A DNA stretch of 64,000 bases from Ferruginibacter yonginensis (lineage in GTDB: Bacteria; Bacteroidota; Bacteroidia; Chitinophagales; Chitinophagaceae): NCBI RefSeq assembly GCF_042651465.1, contig NZ_JBHSCZ010000001.1:806001-870000 (forward strand). The letters are read 5' to 3'. Position numbers and translations under genes: made by a program. Positions within the stretch are counted from its first letter, which is position 1. The number at the start of each line of letters is the position of its first letter. Shown here one piece after another: positions 51,993-61,588 of this stretch. The notes under the pieces are model-generated. The model made no database searches and had not been told where the DNA came from. It saw only the letters and a list, made by a program, of their open reading frames with translations.

Positions 51993-53096
51993 TTAATTCA
52001 CCCAATCTGCAATAAAAATATTGGTATCTCTTGTGCCACCATTATTACGGTTACTGCTAAACACTATCTTTTTACCATCGGTTGTAAACATTGGGAAGGC
52101 ATCAAAACCTTTATCTCTTGAAATTTTTTGCATGTTTTTGCCATCTAAATCAATCATGTACATATTAAACGGAAAACCATATTTGTATTCATGATTGCTG
52201 CAAAAAATAACATGCTTACCATCTGGCGTAAAATTAGGTGCCCAGTTAGCTTGTGCTAAATTGGTGATGGCATGGGCGTCACTACCATCTGCGTTAGCTA
52301 TCCAAACTTCCATATGAGTAGGTGCTACTAAATTTTCTGCTAATAACTCTTTGTACTCTTTTACCTCTTCAGGCGTAGTTGGCCTGCTTGCTCTCCATAA
52401 AATTTTAGTACCATCGGGGCTAAACCATGCACCACCATCGTACCCCAACATATTGGTAATACGCTTTACATTTTTGCCGTTTAAATCCATCGTGTATAGT
52501 TCCAAATCACCATCTCTCATAGAAGTAAAAACCATTTTATCGCCTTTTGGTGAAATGGTAGCTTCAGCATCATAACCGTTTGTTTTGGTTAATTGTTTTA
52601 CTATTTTACCATTTAAATCAGCTTTAAAAATATCCATTGATTGGTAAATTGGCCAAATGTATTTATTGCCATATTTTTTACGATCAGGCACTGGCGGACA
52701 AGCAGCATCAGCTAAATGTGTAGACGCATACAAAATATGCTTATTATCTGGGTAAAAATAAGCACAAGTGGTACGACCAGTACCAGTGCTCACCAACTTT
52801 GGCTCAAACTTTTCATTGTCAGTTTGCGGCACTTTGCCTAACCAAATTTGATCACACATAATACCAGTTTTTGTATCTGTTTTTTGAAAAACTAAATACT
52901 TACCATCTTTACTAAAATATGCCTCTGCATTATCGCCACCAAATGTTAATTGACGTACGTTTTTAAAATGTACTTCACCTGCAAAATGGATTGAATCAGC
53001 AAAAACTGATTTTGTATCAAGATTGTTTTTGTTGGTTTTAAAGGCCATCAACAACACCAAAACGGCTACAACTACTGATGATAATAAATATTTCAT
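51993..53096 (-). CDS. TolB-like beta-propeller (PD40 repeat) protein
   Basis: 367 residues with a signal-anchor N-terminus (about 1-20). Repeated PD40 blades are clear: NAEAYFSKDGKYLVFQ, DAEATISPKGDKMVFTS, GGAWFSPDGTKILWRA, APNFTPDGKHVIFCS and DAFPMFTTDGKKIVFSS. It is a six-bladed propeller without the TolB N-terminal domain, so it is not the Tol-Pal TolB. Likely periplasmic binding or scaffold protein. Confidence 0.85.
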   Translation of the reverse strand: MKYLLSSVVVAVLVLLMAFKTNKNNLDTKSVFADSIHFAGEVHFKNVRQLTFGGDNAEAYFSKDGKYLVFQKTDTKTGIMCDQIWLGKVPQTDNEKFEPKLVSTGTGRTTCAYFYPDNKHILYASTHLADAACPPVPDRKKYGNKYIWPIYQSMDIFKADLNGKIVKQLTKTNGYDAEATISPKGDKMVFTSMRDGDLELYTMDLNGKNVKRITNMLGYDGGAWFSPDGTKILWRASRPTTPEEVKEYKELLAENLVAPTHMEVWIANADGSDAHAITNLAQANWAPNFTPDGKHVIFCSNHEYKYGFPFNMYMIDLDGKNMQKISRDKGFDAFPMFTTDGKKIVFSSNRNNGGTRDTNIFIADWVN

Positions 53097-53235
53097 GTTT
53101 ATTCTTTTAAATTATTTAGATGTTGTTACGTACTTCAAATAAAGCCAACACCCACGCAACTGAATCATTAACGAAATTACTACACATCAAATAGCGAATT
53201 GTCAAAGAATTGTAAACTAACCATTTATAAATCTT

Positions 53236-53243
53236 TATTTTTG
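53236..53243 (+). promoter_or_regulatory. Promoter element TATTTTTG
   Basis: TATTTTTGCGCC lies 17 bases upstream of the ATG at 53261. A TTG 23 bases upstream could be the -33 box. Confidence 0.5.
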
Positions 53244-53260
53244 CGCCATAAGTAATAAAT

Positions 53261-54061
53261 ATGAAATTATTTTATTGGGCAATAGTAATACTTAGTTTGG
53301 GCGCTTGCAAACAAAATAGCCAACAAACAGCCGCAACTATTAAAACAACGCCAGGTAAAACTGAAGAGGAAACTTTAAAAGCCGCATACGCTCAATACCC
53401 TGACTCAGCTAGTACATTACAAAACCTTGTTGAATATTATACTTACAATGAAAATTATGATGCAGCCTTAGCCACTATCAACAAAGCCATAAGCCGAGAT
53501 AGTTTAAATGATACCTATTGGGATATGCAATCTATCGTTGCTGGTTTAAAGGGCGATACTGCATTAATGATTAATGGTTTACAACATGCTATTGATATTA
53601 TACCATTACCAAAATATATAATTTCACTTGGTGCCGTATTTGCTCAAACCAAAAACCCAATGGCCTTACGTTTAGCAGATGCTTTATTAGTAGCCAATAA
53701 AGCAAATGCAGCGGTGGAAGCAAACTTCATTAAAGGTTTGTATTACAGTTTTACCAATCAAAAAGATTTGGCGATTCCCTTTTACGATAAGTGTATTCAA
53801 TTACAATATACTTTTATGGATGCTTACATTGAAAAAGCTTTGGCGTTGTACGATTTACAACAATATCAAAAAGCTGCAGATGTGCTAATTAAAGCTGTAA
53901 CCATTCAAAATAATTTTGATAAAGGCTACTATTATTTAGGCCGTTGCTTTGAAAAACTCAATAAAAAAAGCGATGCTATTGAAGCATACCAAACAGCCTT
54001 ATTTTATGACCCCAACTACATTGAAGCACAAGATGCTTTAGGTAAACTAGGCGTTAAATAA
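53261..54061 (+). CDS. TPR-repeat lipoprotein
   Basis: 266 residues with a lipobox LGAC (Cys16). About six TPR units follow, for example NYDAALATINKAISRDSLND and GYYYLGRCFEKLNKKSDAIEAYQTALFYDPN. Membrane-anchored protein-interaction scaffold; partner unknown. rpe starts 27 bases downstream, so they may share a transcript. Confidence 0.85.
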   Translation: MKLFYWAIVILSLGACKQNSQQTAATIKTTPGKTEEETLKAAYAQYPDSASTLQNLVEYYTYNENYDAALATINKAISRDSLNDTYWDMQSIVAGLKGDTALMINGLQHAIDIIPLPKYIISLGAVFAQTKNPMALRLADALLVANKANAAVEANFIKGLYYSFTNQKDLAIPFYDKCIQLQYTFMDAYIEKALALYDLQQYQKAADVLIKAVTIQNNFDKGYYYLGRCFEKLNKKSDAIEAYQTALFYDPNYIEAQDALGKLGVK

Positions 54062-54088
54062 ACATCATTAAATAAAAATAACAATACA

Positions 54089-54736
54089 ATGGCACTTATT
54101 GCACCTTCATTATTATCAGCCAATTTTTTACAGTTGCAACAAGATTGCGATATGCTTAACAACAGTGTGGCTGATTGGTTTCATATTGATATAATGGATG
54201 GTATTTTTGTACCCAACATAAGCTTTGGTGCTATGGTAACACAATTTATTATCAACGCTAGTAAAAAGTACAACGATGTACATTTAATGATTGAAAAACC
54301 TGGCGATTATATACAAGCATTTAAAGATGCTGGTGCCCACAATATATCTGTACACATAGAAGCTTGTACGCATTTGCACCGCAATATTCAACAAATAAAA
54401 TCATTGGGGATACATGCAGGCGTTGCTATAAACCCACATACCAACGTAGCACTTTTAAAAGATATTTTAGTAGATATTAATGTGGTTTGTGTAATGAGCG
54501 TAAACCCGGGTTTTGGCGGACAAGCATTTATACCGCATACCTTACAAAAAATAAAGCAACTACGTAAAATGATTGATGAGCAAGGCTTATCAGTAAAAAT
54601 TGAAGTTGATGGTGGGGTAACATTGGCTAATGCCACCGCAATTATTGAAGCTGGTGCAGATGTGTTGGTGGCGGGTAATACGGTTTTTAAATCGCCTAAT
54701 CCTACAGAAACTATTGCAGCTTTAAAAGCATTATAG
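54089..54736 (+). CDS. rpe: Ribulose-phosphate 3-epimerase
   Basis: Interconverts ribulose 5-phosphate and xylulose 5-phosphate. 215-residue TIM barrel: start LIAPSLLSANFLQLQQDC, metal-binding DWFHIDIMDGIFVPNISFG, DVHLMIEKP, VCVMSVNPGFGGQAFI and IEVDGGVTLANA. Normal length. The SRAP gene begins one base after its stop. Confidence 0.95.
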   Translation: MALIAPSLLSANFLQLQQDCDMLNNSVADWFHIDIMDGIFVPNISFGAMVTQFIINASKKYNDVHLMIEKPGDYIQAFKDAGAHNISVHIEACTHLHRNIQQIKSLGIHAGVAINPHTNVALLKDILVDINVVCVMSVNPGFGGQAFIPHTLQKIKQLRKMIDEQGLSVKIEVDGGVTLANATAIIEAGADVLVAGNTVFKSPNPTETIAALKAL

Positions 54737-54737
54737 C

Positions 54738-55541
54738 ATGTGTTATGTAAACGGGTTACAGGTAAGTTACCAAACATATATTAAACTAAAGGGGCAACAA
54801 AAAAAAGTTGCACCCACACAACAACATTTAGCGGAACGCCCTGCTGTAAAAGGGTTTGATTATGGTAATTGGTTGGTCATTAAACCTACAAATAATGATT
54901 GGGATATCGCCACTATGCAATGGGGCTTTCTTCCAAACTACATTAAAAATGAAACCCAAAAAAATGCCTTTCGTTTTGGCTATAAAGATGCTAACCAAAA
55001 ATTTCATACTCCTTACACTACTTTAAATGCCATTGGTAATGAATTATTAAAACCTGGTAAAATATTTAGAGAGGCAGCTTTGCATAGACGTTGCTTAGTA
55101 TTATCAAGCGGCTTTTTTGAATACCGACATATTCATCCAATAAGTAAAAAAACGGGTAAACCTTTAAAAACTGCTGTAAAATACCCCTATTTTATTGGTG
55201 TTAAAAATGAACCAGTATTTTTTATGGCAGGCATTTATGAAACGAATACTGATGTTGAAACAGTTGAAACCTACGACAGCTTTGCCATTGTAACTACACA
55301 AGCCAATAAACTGATGGCCCAAATACATGCCACCAAACTAAGGATGCCTGTTATTTTAAATGAAACACTTGCTACCCAATGGATAGATACCTCCATTGAT
55401 GAAACCATCATTGAACAATTAGCGCAACATCAAATAAACAGTAATTTGTTGCATGCCTACCCTATAGCCAAAAACTTTATTGAAACACAAGATATTTCAC
55501 CATTTAATTATGGCAGCGAATTACCAGCTTTGAAGTATTAA
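54738..55541 (+). CDS. SOS response-associated peptidase (SRAP/YedK/HMCES family)
   Basis: 267 residues beginning MCYVNG, where Cys2 becomes the N-terminal nucleophile that links covalently to abasic sites in single-stranded DNA. Further family motifs: MQWGFLPNYIKN, NAFRFGYKDA (the conserved N-A-R-x-E-type region is changed here), RRCLVLSSGFFEYRH with the catalytic glutamate, and the TTQANKLMAQIHATKLRMPVIL histidine motif. Protects DNA during replication. Tightly spaced with rpe. Confidence 0.9.
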   Translation: MCYVNGLQVSYQTYIKLKGQQKKVAPTQQHLAERPAVKGFDYGNWLVIKPTNNDWDIATMQWGFLPNYIKNETQKNAFRFGYKDANQKFHTPYTTLNAIGNELLKPGKIFREAALHRRCLVLSSGFFEYRHIHPISKKTGKPLKTAVKYPYFIGVKNEPVFFMAGIYETNTDVETVETYDSFAIVTTQANKLMAQIHATKLRMPVILNETLATQWIDTSIDETIIEQLAQHQINSNLLHAYPIAKNFIETQDISPFNYGSELPALKY

Positions 55542-55589
55542 AAAATAGTATTCCCATCAATACATCAATATTTTTTTTACCTTCATTGC

Positions 55590-58094
55590 ATGAGAATGTT
55601 TACCATGCTAATGGGCTGTTTTTTATGTGTACTCACCGCAACTGCTCAAACTAAATATGCTACTGTAAAAGGAATTATTGTTGATGAAAATGATAATCCT
55701 ATGAGTAAAGTAGCTATTACCATTTTGGGTAAAAACTCCAGCATTAATAGCAGCGATAGCGGTTTATTTACTATTAAAGTACCTGCACAAAAATCATTAG
55801 CATTAATTTTTAGTTTTGAAGGATATGCTGATCAACAAAAAAACTTTTTTTTGAGTAATGATGAAACAGAAACCATTGTAATTCAAATGAAAAAAAATGG
55901 TAAAACATTGGAAACTATTACCATTGCCAACGAAAAAGAACGTAAAGAAGCAGGACTTATTAAAATCAATCCGAAATCAGCTATTACATTACCCAGCACC
56001 ATTGGTGGTGTTGAAGGGCTAATAAAAACATTGGTGGGTAGTAACAACGAACTATCATCGCAATACAATGTACGTGGTGGCAACTATGATGAAAATCTTA
56101 TTTATATCAATGATTTTGAAGTATATCGTCCGTATTTAGTAAGCAGTGGCCAACAAGAAGGCCTAAGCCTTATTAACCCAGCACTTACCCGAAACATTAA
56201 TTTTTATACTGGCGCTTTTCAAAGCAAGTATGGCGATAAAATGAGCAGTGTGTTAGATATTCAATACAAAAAACCTACACAATTTAATGGCAGTGTGTAC
56301 GCTAGTTTATTGGAACAAGGTTTACATTTAGAAGGCAGTACAAAAAACAATCGCTTCAATTATTTAGTGGGTGTTCGCAATAAAAGTAATCGAAATTTAT
56401 TAAGCAGTCAGCCTACTAGGGGAGCATATATACCCTCAGCATCAGATGCACAAGGGCTACTCTCTTACAAAATAAATAACAAATTACAGTTAGATGTTTT
56501 GGGCATTTATTCGGTAGCTCGTTTTACATTTTTACCAGAAGCGGTTAAAAAAACAGCTTCTGTTTTTTCGCCATTTTTTACAGCCAATATTGGGTTAGAT
56601 GTATTTTTTGATGGACAAGAAAAAGACAACTACAGCTCCAGCTTACTGGGCATTACGTTATTGCAAACGGTAAATAAAAAAACCAAATTAAAATGGATGG
56701 TAAGCAGCTTTAAAGATGTTGAAAAGGAAAATGTTGATATTGGTGGGGCTTACCTTTTCGGTGATAGAGATTTTGATAATGCTAGTGCTACATTCGGCCA
56801 AATTATAAATCCACTCGGCGCCGGCTACAACCAAAATTACAGTCGTAATAAATTAAATATTGATGTACTCAATGTTGGCCACCGTGGATATTTTGATGCC
56901 AAAAAACATTATCTACAATGGGGCGTAAATGTTGAACAAACCAAAATTAAAGATGCATTACAACAATTTGAATTTAGAGATTCAGCTGGTTATTCATTAC
57001 CGTACAACCCAACATCGTTAACACTTTACAACGTTCAACAATCAACCGCTTCACTAAATATTCAAAAATACAGTGGCTTTTTTCAAGATAATATTAACAT
57101 CAGTAAAGGTAAAAGTGATATCAATGTACAACTAGGTGTACGTTTCAATTACAACAGTTTAAATAAGCAAACTTTAATAAGCCCAAGAGCTCAAATAAGC
57201 TTAAAACCCAATGGTAAAAAAGATGTAGTTTTTAAACTTGCTGGCGGTGTTTACAACCAACCTCCTTTTTATAGAGAGTTGCGTAATTACAATGGCGAAC
57301 TCAATACCGCCATTAAAGCACAACAAAGTGTACAAGTAGTAACTGGGTTTGATTATAATTTTAAAGGGCCGGGTAATAGAATATTACGCCTTACATCAGA
57401 AGCCTATTACAAACAATTATCACAGGTAATTCCATACGATATTGATAACGTAAAAATAAGGTACCTCGGTGCTAATAATGCCAAAGCTTATGCAACAGGT
57501 ATTGAGTTACGTTTGTTTGGTGAGTTAGTGAAGGATGCTGAAAGTTGGGTAAGTGTAAATTTTATGCGTACCAAAGAAAACATCAACAACGATTTTTATT
57601 TCGATTATAAAAATGCAGCTGGCGAAATTATCACTGCAACAAGTACTGATCAGGTTGTTAAAGATAGTATTCGTAGAGATGTTGGTTTTGTGCGTCGCCC
57701 AACAGATAGAACCATCACTGTTGGTATGTATGTTGAAGATTATTTATCAACCAACAAAAACTTTAAAGTGCACTTAAACGCTATTTACGGTAGCAATATG
57801 AGCTACAATGTACCCAACTCAGTAAGGTACCGTAACGGCTTAATTATAGCGCCTTACATTAGAGTTGACATGGGTTTTAGTGCATTACTTTTAAGTGAAA
57901 AAAGTGTAAGAAGAAGTCATAGCCCTTTTAAAAACTTTGATAACATTTGGGCAAGTGTTGAAGTATTTAATTTAATTGACAGGGCCAATACCATTTCATT
58001 TCAACTCATAAAAGATTATTCTAACACAGTGTACGCTTTACCAAATAGGCTTACACCAAGATTGGTTAATTTTAAAATTGTAGCTAAATTTTAA
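55590..58094 (+). CDS. TonB-dependent receptor with CarboxypepD-like N-terminal domain
   Basis: 834-residue outer-membrane protein with a signal peptide (ending ATAQ, residue about 20). Domains: carboxypeptidase-like beta sandwich (KGIIVDENDNPMSKVAI) to about 105; plug domain with LPSTIGGVEGLIKTLVGSNNELSSQYNVRGGNYDENLIYINDFEVYRP in pieces to about 230; then a 22-strand barrel ending in KIVAKF. There is no adjacent SusD gene, so glycan import is less likely than uptake of a siderophore or similar. Ligand unknown. Confidence 0.9.
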   Translation: MRMFTMLMGCFLCVLTATAQTKYATVKGIIVDENDNPMSKVAITILGKNSSINSSDSGLFTIKVPAQKSLALIFSFEGYADQQKNFFLSNDETETIVIQMKKNGKTLETITIANEKERKEAGLIKINPKSAITLPSTIGGVEGLIKTLVGSNNELSSQYNVRGGNYDENLIYINDFEVYRPYLVSSGQQEGLSLINPALTRNINFYTGAFQSKYGDKMSSVLDIQYKKPTQFNGSVYASLLEQGLHLEGSTKNNRFNYLVGVRNKSNRNLLSSQPTRGAYIPSASDAQGLLSYKINNKLQLDVLGIYSVARFTFLPEAVKKTASVFSPFFTANIGLDVFFDGQEKDNYSSSLLGITLLQTVNKKTKLKWMVSSFKDVEKENVDIGGAYLFGDRDFDNASATFGQIINPLGAGYNQNYSRNKLNIDVLNVGHRGYFDAKKHYLQWGVNVEQTKIKDALQQFEFRDSAGYSLPYNPTSLTLYNVQQSTASLNIQKYSGFFQDNINISKGKSDINVQLGVRFNYNSLNKQTLISPRAQISLKPNGKKDVVFKLAGGVYNQPPFYRELRNYNGELNTAIKAQQSVQVVTGFDYNFKGPGNRILRLTSEAYYKQLSQVIPYDIDNVKIRYLGANNAKAYATGIELRLFGELVKDAESWVSVNFMRTKENINNDFYFDYKNAAGEIITATSTDQVVKDSIRRDVGFVRRPTDRTITVGMYVEDYLSTNKNFKVHLNAIYGSNMSYNVPNSVRYRNGLIIAPYIRVDMGFSALLLSEKSVRRSHSPFKNFDNIWASVEVFNLIDRANTISFQLIKDYSNTVYALPNRLTPRLVNFKIVAKF

Positions 58095-58162
58095 GCTTTT
58101 TTTACACAACATCATTTAATAATGTGCATAATTTTATTGTACAGTAAACGATTGCTATTTAT

Positions 58163-58170
58163 TAAATTTG
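58163..58170 (+). promoter_or_regulatory. Possible promoter element TAAATTTG of phoH
   Basis: Matches TAnnTTTG 55 bases upstream of the phoH TTG start; a TTG at 58137-58139 could be the -33 box. Confidence 0.35.
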
Positions 58171-58225
58171 AATATCTAATAAACAACAACTCATTCCAAT
58201 TTTTTAACGCTCAAAGTTGTAACAA

Positions 58226-59233
58226 TTGACAGAAACCATTATCAATTTAGAAAATGTTAACCCTATTGAATTTTTCGGAGTAAACAACGGCAAGCTCGAC
58301 ATTCTGAAAAAAAAATTCCCTCTACTTAAAATACTCAGCAGAGGCACACAAATAAAATTAAGTGGTGCGGCTGAACAAATAGAAGAAGCAAAAGAAAAAA
58401 TAGATTTACTCATCAAATACTTAGAACGTAGTGGCCATATGAGTGAAAATTATTTTCAACAAATATTAGGTGGCGATGATGAAAAAAGCATCGACAATTT
58501 TATTGATCGCAACCCCAATGATGTGTTGGTGTTTGGACCAAACGGTAAAACCGTAAGAGCCAGAACAGCCAATCAAAAAAATATGGTACAAGCTTGTGAC
58601 AAAAACGATATTGTTTTTGCTATTGGCCCAGCAGGTACAGGTAAAACCTATACTGCTGTTGCTTTAGCTGTAAGGGCACTAAAAAATAAAATCGTTAAAA
58701 AAATTATTTTAACAAGGCCAGCAGTTGAAGCTGGTGAAAGTTTAGGGTTTTTACCTGGCGATTTAAAAGAAAAAATTGACCCGTATTTACGACCATTATA
58801 CGATGCTTTAGATGATATGATACCAGCGGATAAATTGGCGTATTACATGAGCACACGTACTATTGAAATTGCTCCATTGGCATATATGAGAGGTCGTACT
58901 TTAGATAATGCATTTATTATTTTAGATGAAGCCCAAAACACCAATGACTTACAAATTAAAATGTTTTTAACACGTATTGGCCCTAATGCAAAAGCCATTA
59001 TTACAGGCGACCCTACACAGGTTGATTTACCAAAAAACCAACAAAGTGGTTTATGGAGAGCCACCAAGTTATTGCGTAATATTGATGGTATATCTTACAT
59101 AGAATTAGATGAAGAAGATGTAGTGCGTCACCGATTAGTAAAAGCTATTATTAAAGCGTACAATAAAGATGATGCCAACGCTTTAGCTGAAAAAGAAGCG
59201 GAACAAAAAGCCCGACAATCAAGAAATATTTAA
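58226..59233 (+). CDS. phoH: PhoH family ATPase
   Basis: 335 residues from the TTG at 58226 (MTETIINLENVNPIEFFGV), the start usually seen in this phylum. N-terminal KH-like segment (about 1-75), then the PhoH ATPase: Walker A AIGPAGTGKTYTA, LTRPAVEAGESLGFLPGD, and Walker B AFIILDEAQNTN followed by ITGDPTQVDLP. Cytoplasmic; probably linked to RNA metabolism. A terminator follows 33 bases later. Confidence 0.93.
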   Translation: MTETIINLENVNPIEFFGVNNGKLDILKKKFPLLKILSRGTQIKLSGAAEQIEEAKEKIDLLIKYLERSGHMSENYFQQILGGDDEKSIDNFIDRNPNDVLVFGPNGKTVRARTANQKNMVQACDKNDIVFAIGPAGTGKTYTAVALAVRALKNKIVKKIILTRPAVEAGESLGFLPGDLKEKIDPYLRPLYDALDDMIPADKLAYYMSTRTIEIAPLAYMRGRTLDNAFIILDEAQNTNDLQIKMFLTRIGPNAKAIITGDPTQVDLPKNQQSGLWRATKLLRNIDGISYIELDEEDVVRHRLVKAIIKAYNKDDANALAEKEAEQKARQSRNI

Positions 59234-59242
59234 GCATAGTAA

Positions 59243-59920
59243 ATGATGATCCCCCATTATTTTAAAAAGAGGTGGCTACTCAGCTACCTCTTTATTTTTT
59301 TTATAAGTTGTACCAACCAACAAAATAAGGTTACCACCATTTCTTTCAAGGATAGTATTGCACTACAACAAAAAATCAAAATAAATTTAGTTGAACTACA
59401 ATCTATAAAAGCAACCATACAAGCAGGTGACATTATTACAAGAGAGGGCAATGATTTTACCAGCCAAAGTTTAAAAAAACTCAACCGTAGAGATGAAACC
59501 TTTTCACACATTGGTATTGCCAACATCGAAAATAATCAACTCTATATTTACCATGCCATTGGTGGCGAATGGAACCCCAACCAACAAATAAAGAAAGAAA
59601 GTTTTGAAACATTTACAAACCCAATTGATAATAATGCCATGGGTATTTATCGTTTCAATATTAACCCAATTGCAAAACAATATTTTATTGAAAAGGCCAT
59701 CAATTTTTACCAACAAAAAATAATATTCGATTTGGATTTTGATTTAAAAACAAACGATAAAATGTATTGTGCAGAATACGTTTACAAAAGCTTTGTACAA
59801 TCAAAAAACAACGAACTAACTTTTAATCATAGCCATATAAAACAATTTGAATTTATTGGGGTTGATGATATTACTTTACACCCTCAGTGTAAAAATATAT
59901 TGTTGTACGTTTATAAATAA
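59243..59920 (+). CDS. YiiX/YebB-like permuted papain-fold cysteine hydrolase lipoprotein
   Basis: 225 residues. Hydrophobic N-terminus with a lipobox-like FISC (Cys23). The permuted NlpC/P60-type core shows IQAGDIITREGN, then FSHIGIAN with the catalytic histidine and later MYCAEYVYKSF with the catalytic cysteine. Such enzymes cleave peptides, amides or lipid esters; substrate unknown. The region coding for residues about 8-18 contains a complete rho-independent terminator, which makes the gene's expression unusual. It begins ten bases after phoH. Confidence 0.82.
   Translation: MMIPHYFKKRWLLSYLFIFFISCTNQQNKVTTISFKDSIALQQKIKINLVELQSIKATIQAGDIITREGNDFTSQSLKKLNRRDETFSHIGIANIENNQLYIYHAIGGEWNPNQQIKKESFETFTNPIDNNAMGIYRFNINPIAKQYFIEKAINFYQQKIIFDLDFDLKTNDKMYCAEYVYKSFVQSKNNELTFNHSHIKQFEFIGVDDITLHPQCKNILLYVYK
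59266..59302 (+). terminator. Terminator inside the 5' coding part of the YiiX-like gene
   Basis: A 12-bp stem (AAAGAGGTGGCT with AGCTACCTCTTT, one G-U) around ACTC is followed by ATTTTTTTT. It sits 33 bases after the phoH stop and would end that transcript unless a ribosome translating the YiiX gene opens it. Confidence 0.75.
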
Positions 59921-59934
59921 AAATGATATTTTTG
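59903..59934 (+). promoter_or_regulatory. Promoter of the DUF4878-like gene
   Basis: TTG at 59903-59905 and TATTTTTG at 59927-59934 are 21 bases apart, the expected Bacteroidota spacing, 23 bases upstream of the ATG at 59958. Confidence 0.5.
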
Positions 59935-59957
59935 AAACAAAAACTAAAACTAGAAAA

Positions 59958-60491
59958 ATGAAAAAATTATTATTTGCCATTGCTGTAGTATCAACAGCTT
60001 TATTTGTAAGTTGTAAAGGAAGCAGTAGTGGTAGCCCTGAAGCAGTGTTGTCACAATTTTTTGATGCAATGAGCAAAAAAGATATGGCTAAAGTAAAAGA
60101 ATTATGTACGCCAGAAAGTGCACAAATGTTAGGCTTTATGGAAATGGGCATGAAAGATGGTGGCAAAACAAACGAAATGGAAAAGTACGATAAATCAAAG
60201 GTTGATTTTGGTACGCCTGTAATCAATGGCGATAATGCAAAGGTACCGGTGAAAGATAAAAAATCAGGTAGCACCATCAACTTCCCAATGAAAAAAGTAA
60301 ACGGCCAATGGAAAGTTGCATTTGACAAAACCAGTGTTATGGAAATGGGTATGGAAACCATGAAAGATAAAAACATCAACCTAACAGATTCAATTTCTAA
60401 AGGACTAGATGAATTAAAAAATATTGATGCTGACACTTTGAAAAAAGAAATGCAAAACGCATTGGATACTGCAAAAAAAGAAATGAAGTAA
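59958..60491 (+). CDS. DUF4878-like lipoprotein (NTF2 fold)
   Basis: 177 residues from the ATG at 59958 (MKKLLFAIAVVSTALFVSC, lipobox VSC at Cys19); a longer frame from 59847 lies inside the preceding gene. The domain SPEAVLSQFFDAMSKKDMAKVKELCTPES matches DUF4878/lumazine-binding-like NTF2 proteins, with GQWKVAFDK near the end, then a lysine-rich helical tail. Function unknown. A terminator follows. Confidence 0.85.
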   Translation: MKKLLFAIAVVSTALFVSCKGSSSGSPEAVLSQFFDAMSKKDMAKVKELCTPESAQMLGFMEMGMKDGGKTNEMEKYDKSKVDFGTPVINGDNAKVPVKDKKSGSTINFPMKKVNGQWKVAFDKTSVMEMGMETMKDKNINLTDSISKGLDELKNIDADTLKKEMQNALDTAKKEMK

Positions 60492-60504
60492 TATTTCATT
60501 TTTG

Positions 60505-60541
60505 CATAAAAAAAGCACTTCTTTCGGAGTGCTTTTTTTAT
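60505..60541 (+). terminator. Rho-independent terminator
   Basis: AAAGCACT pairs with AGTGCTTT around TCTTTCGG, followed by a run of T. Confidence 0.85.
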
Positions 60542-60601
60542 GCTGTTAAATACATGCTTCCATTTTAAAATAAGCTTACTTTTACAATTAAAATACTTTA
60601 A

Positions 60602-61015
60602 ATGAAATACAACATCATTGCTATAGTTTTATTTTGCACATTTTTAAGTTGTAACAGTAATGAGCAAAAAACGCCTACTACCCCAATTGATACTGGGAGA
60701 GAATTTATAAGAGCTACTTTAGATGGTAACTTTACCACTGCAGAAAAATTATTGTTGAAAGATGAACAGAACAATGAAATGTTTTCATCGTACAAAAATT
60801 TTTATGAACGTTTACCAGTTGAAAAAAAGCAAGCCTATAAAAATGCATCATACAACATCAACACATTAACCGATGTAAATGATTCAACCACCATTATCAA
60901 TTACAGCAATACCTATATGAATCAACCTATGAATATTAAAGTTATTAAACGTAATAACCAATGGGCTGTTGATTTTAAATATACATCTGCAACTGATACT
61001 TCATTAACTAAATAA
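60602..61015 (+). CDS. Small NTF2-like lipoprotein
   Basis: 137 residues with lipobox LSC (Cys17). DTGREFIRATLDGNFTTAEKLLLKDEQN and the end NNQWAVDFKYTSA resemble the neighbouring DUF4878-like protein, so the two may be distant paralogues. Periplasmic-facing. Pyrophosphatase starts 11 bases downstream. Confidence 0.78.
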   Translation: MKYNIIAIVLFCTFLSCNSNEQKTPTTPIDTGREFIRATLDGNFTTAEKLLLKDEQNNEMFSSYKNFYERLPVEKKQAYKNASYNINTLTDVNDSTTIINYSNTYMNQPMNIKVIKRNNQWAVDFKYTSATDTSLTK

Positions 61016-61026
61016 TACCCTACAAT

Positions 61027-61584
61027 ATGTATGTTTTACACCCTTGGCATGGCGCTGAATATGGCTTTGATGCCCCTGAACAAGTTAATGCACTCATAGA
61101 AATACCTATGGGCAGCAGTTGTAAATATGAAATTGACAAAGCAACTGGTTTATTAAAATTAGATAGGGTTATATATTCGTCTTTTCACTACCCTGTTAAT
61201 TATGGTTTTATACCACAAACGCTGGGTGATGATGGTGACCCACTTGACATTTTGGTAATGTGTAGCGAAGCCATTAACCCTTTATGTTTAGTAAAAGCTA
61301 CTGTAATTGGTAATATGCAAATGATTGATAATGGCGAAAAAGATGATAAAATAATTGCTGTAGCCACCAACGATCCATCAGTAAATCATATAAAAGATAT
61401 TAATGAATTACCTGACCATTTCTTTAATGTACTCAAAAACTTTTTTGAACAATACAAAGTATTAGAAAATAAAGTAGTTGAAATTGATGATTTTCAAAAC
61501 AAAGAAGCTGGCTATAAAGTAATTGATGACGCTATCAAAATGTATAAAGATCATTTCAATGCAAACGGACAAGCAAAAAAATAA
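61027..61584 (+). CDS. ppa: Inorganic pyrophosphatase (family I)
   Basis: 185 residues; hydrolyses pyrophosphate. Motifs: IEIPMGSSCKYEIDK with active-site lysine, YPVNYGFIPQTLGDDGDPLDILVM containing the metal-binding DxDPxD-type cluster, and KDDKIIAV. Normal size for bacterial family I. The TauE/SafE gene begins four bases later. Confidence 0.95.
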   Translation: MYVLHPWHGAEYGFDAPEQVNALIEIPMGSSCKYEIDKATGLLKLDRVIYSSFHYPVNYGFIPQTLGDDGDPLDILVMCSEAINPLCLVKATVIGNMQMIDNGEKDDKIIAVATNDPSVNHIKDINELPDHFFNVLKNFFEQYKVLENKVVEIDDFQNKEAGYKVIDDAIKMYKDHFNANGQAKK

Positions 61585-61588
61585 AGAT

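Noticed and set aside
59876..60499. 207-codon minus-strand frame opposite the DUF4878-like gene
   Set aside because: Serine/phenylalanine-rich antisense frame; the plus strand has a promoter, lipobox and known domain.
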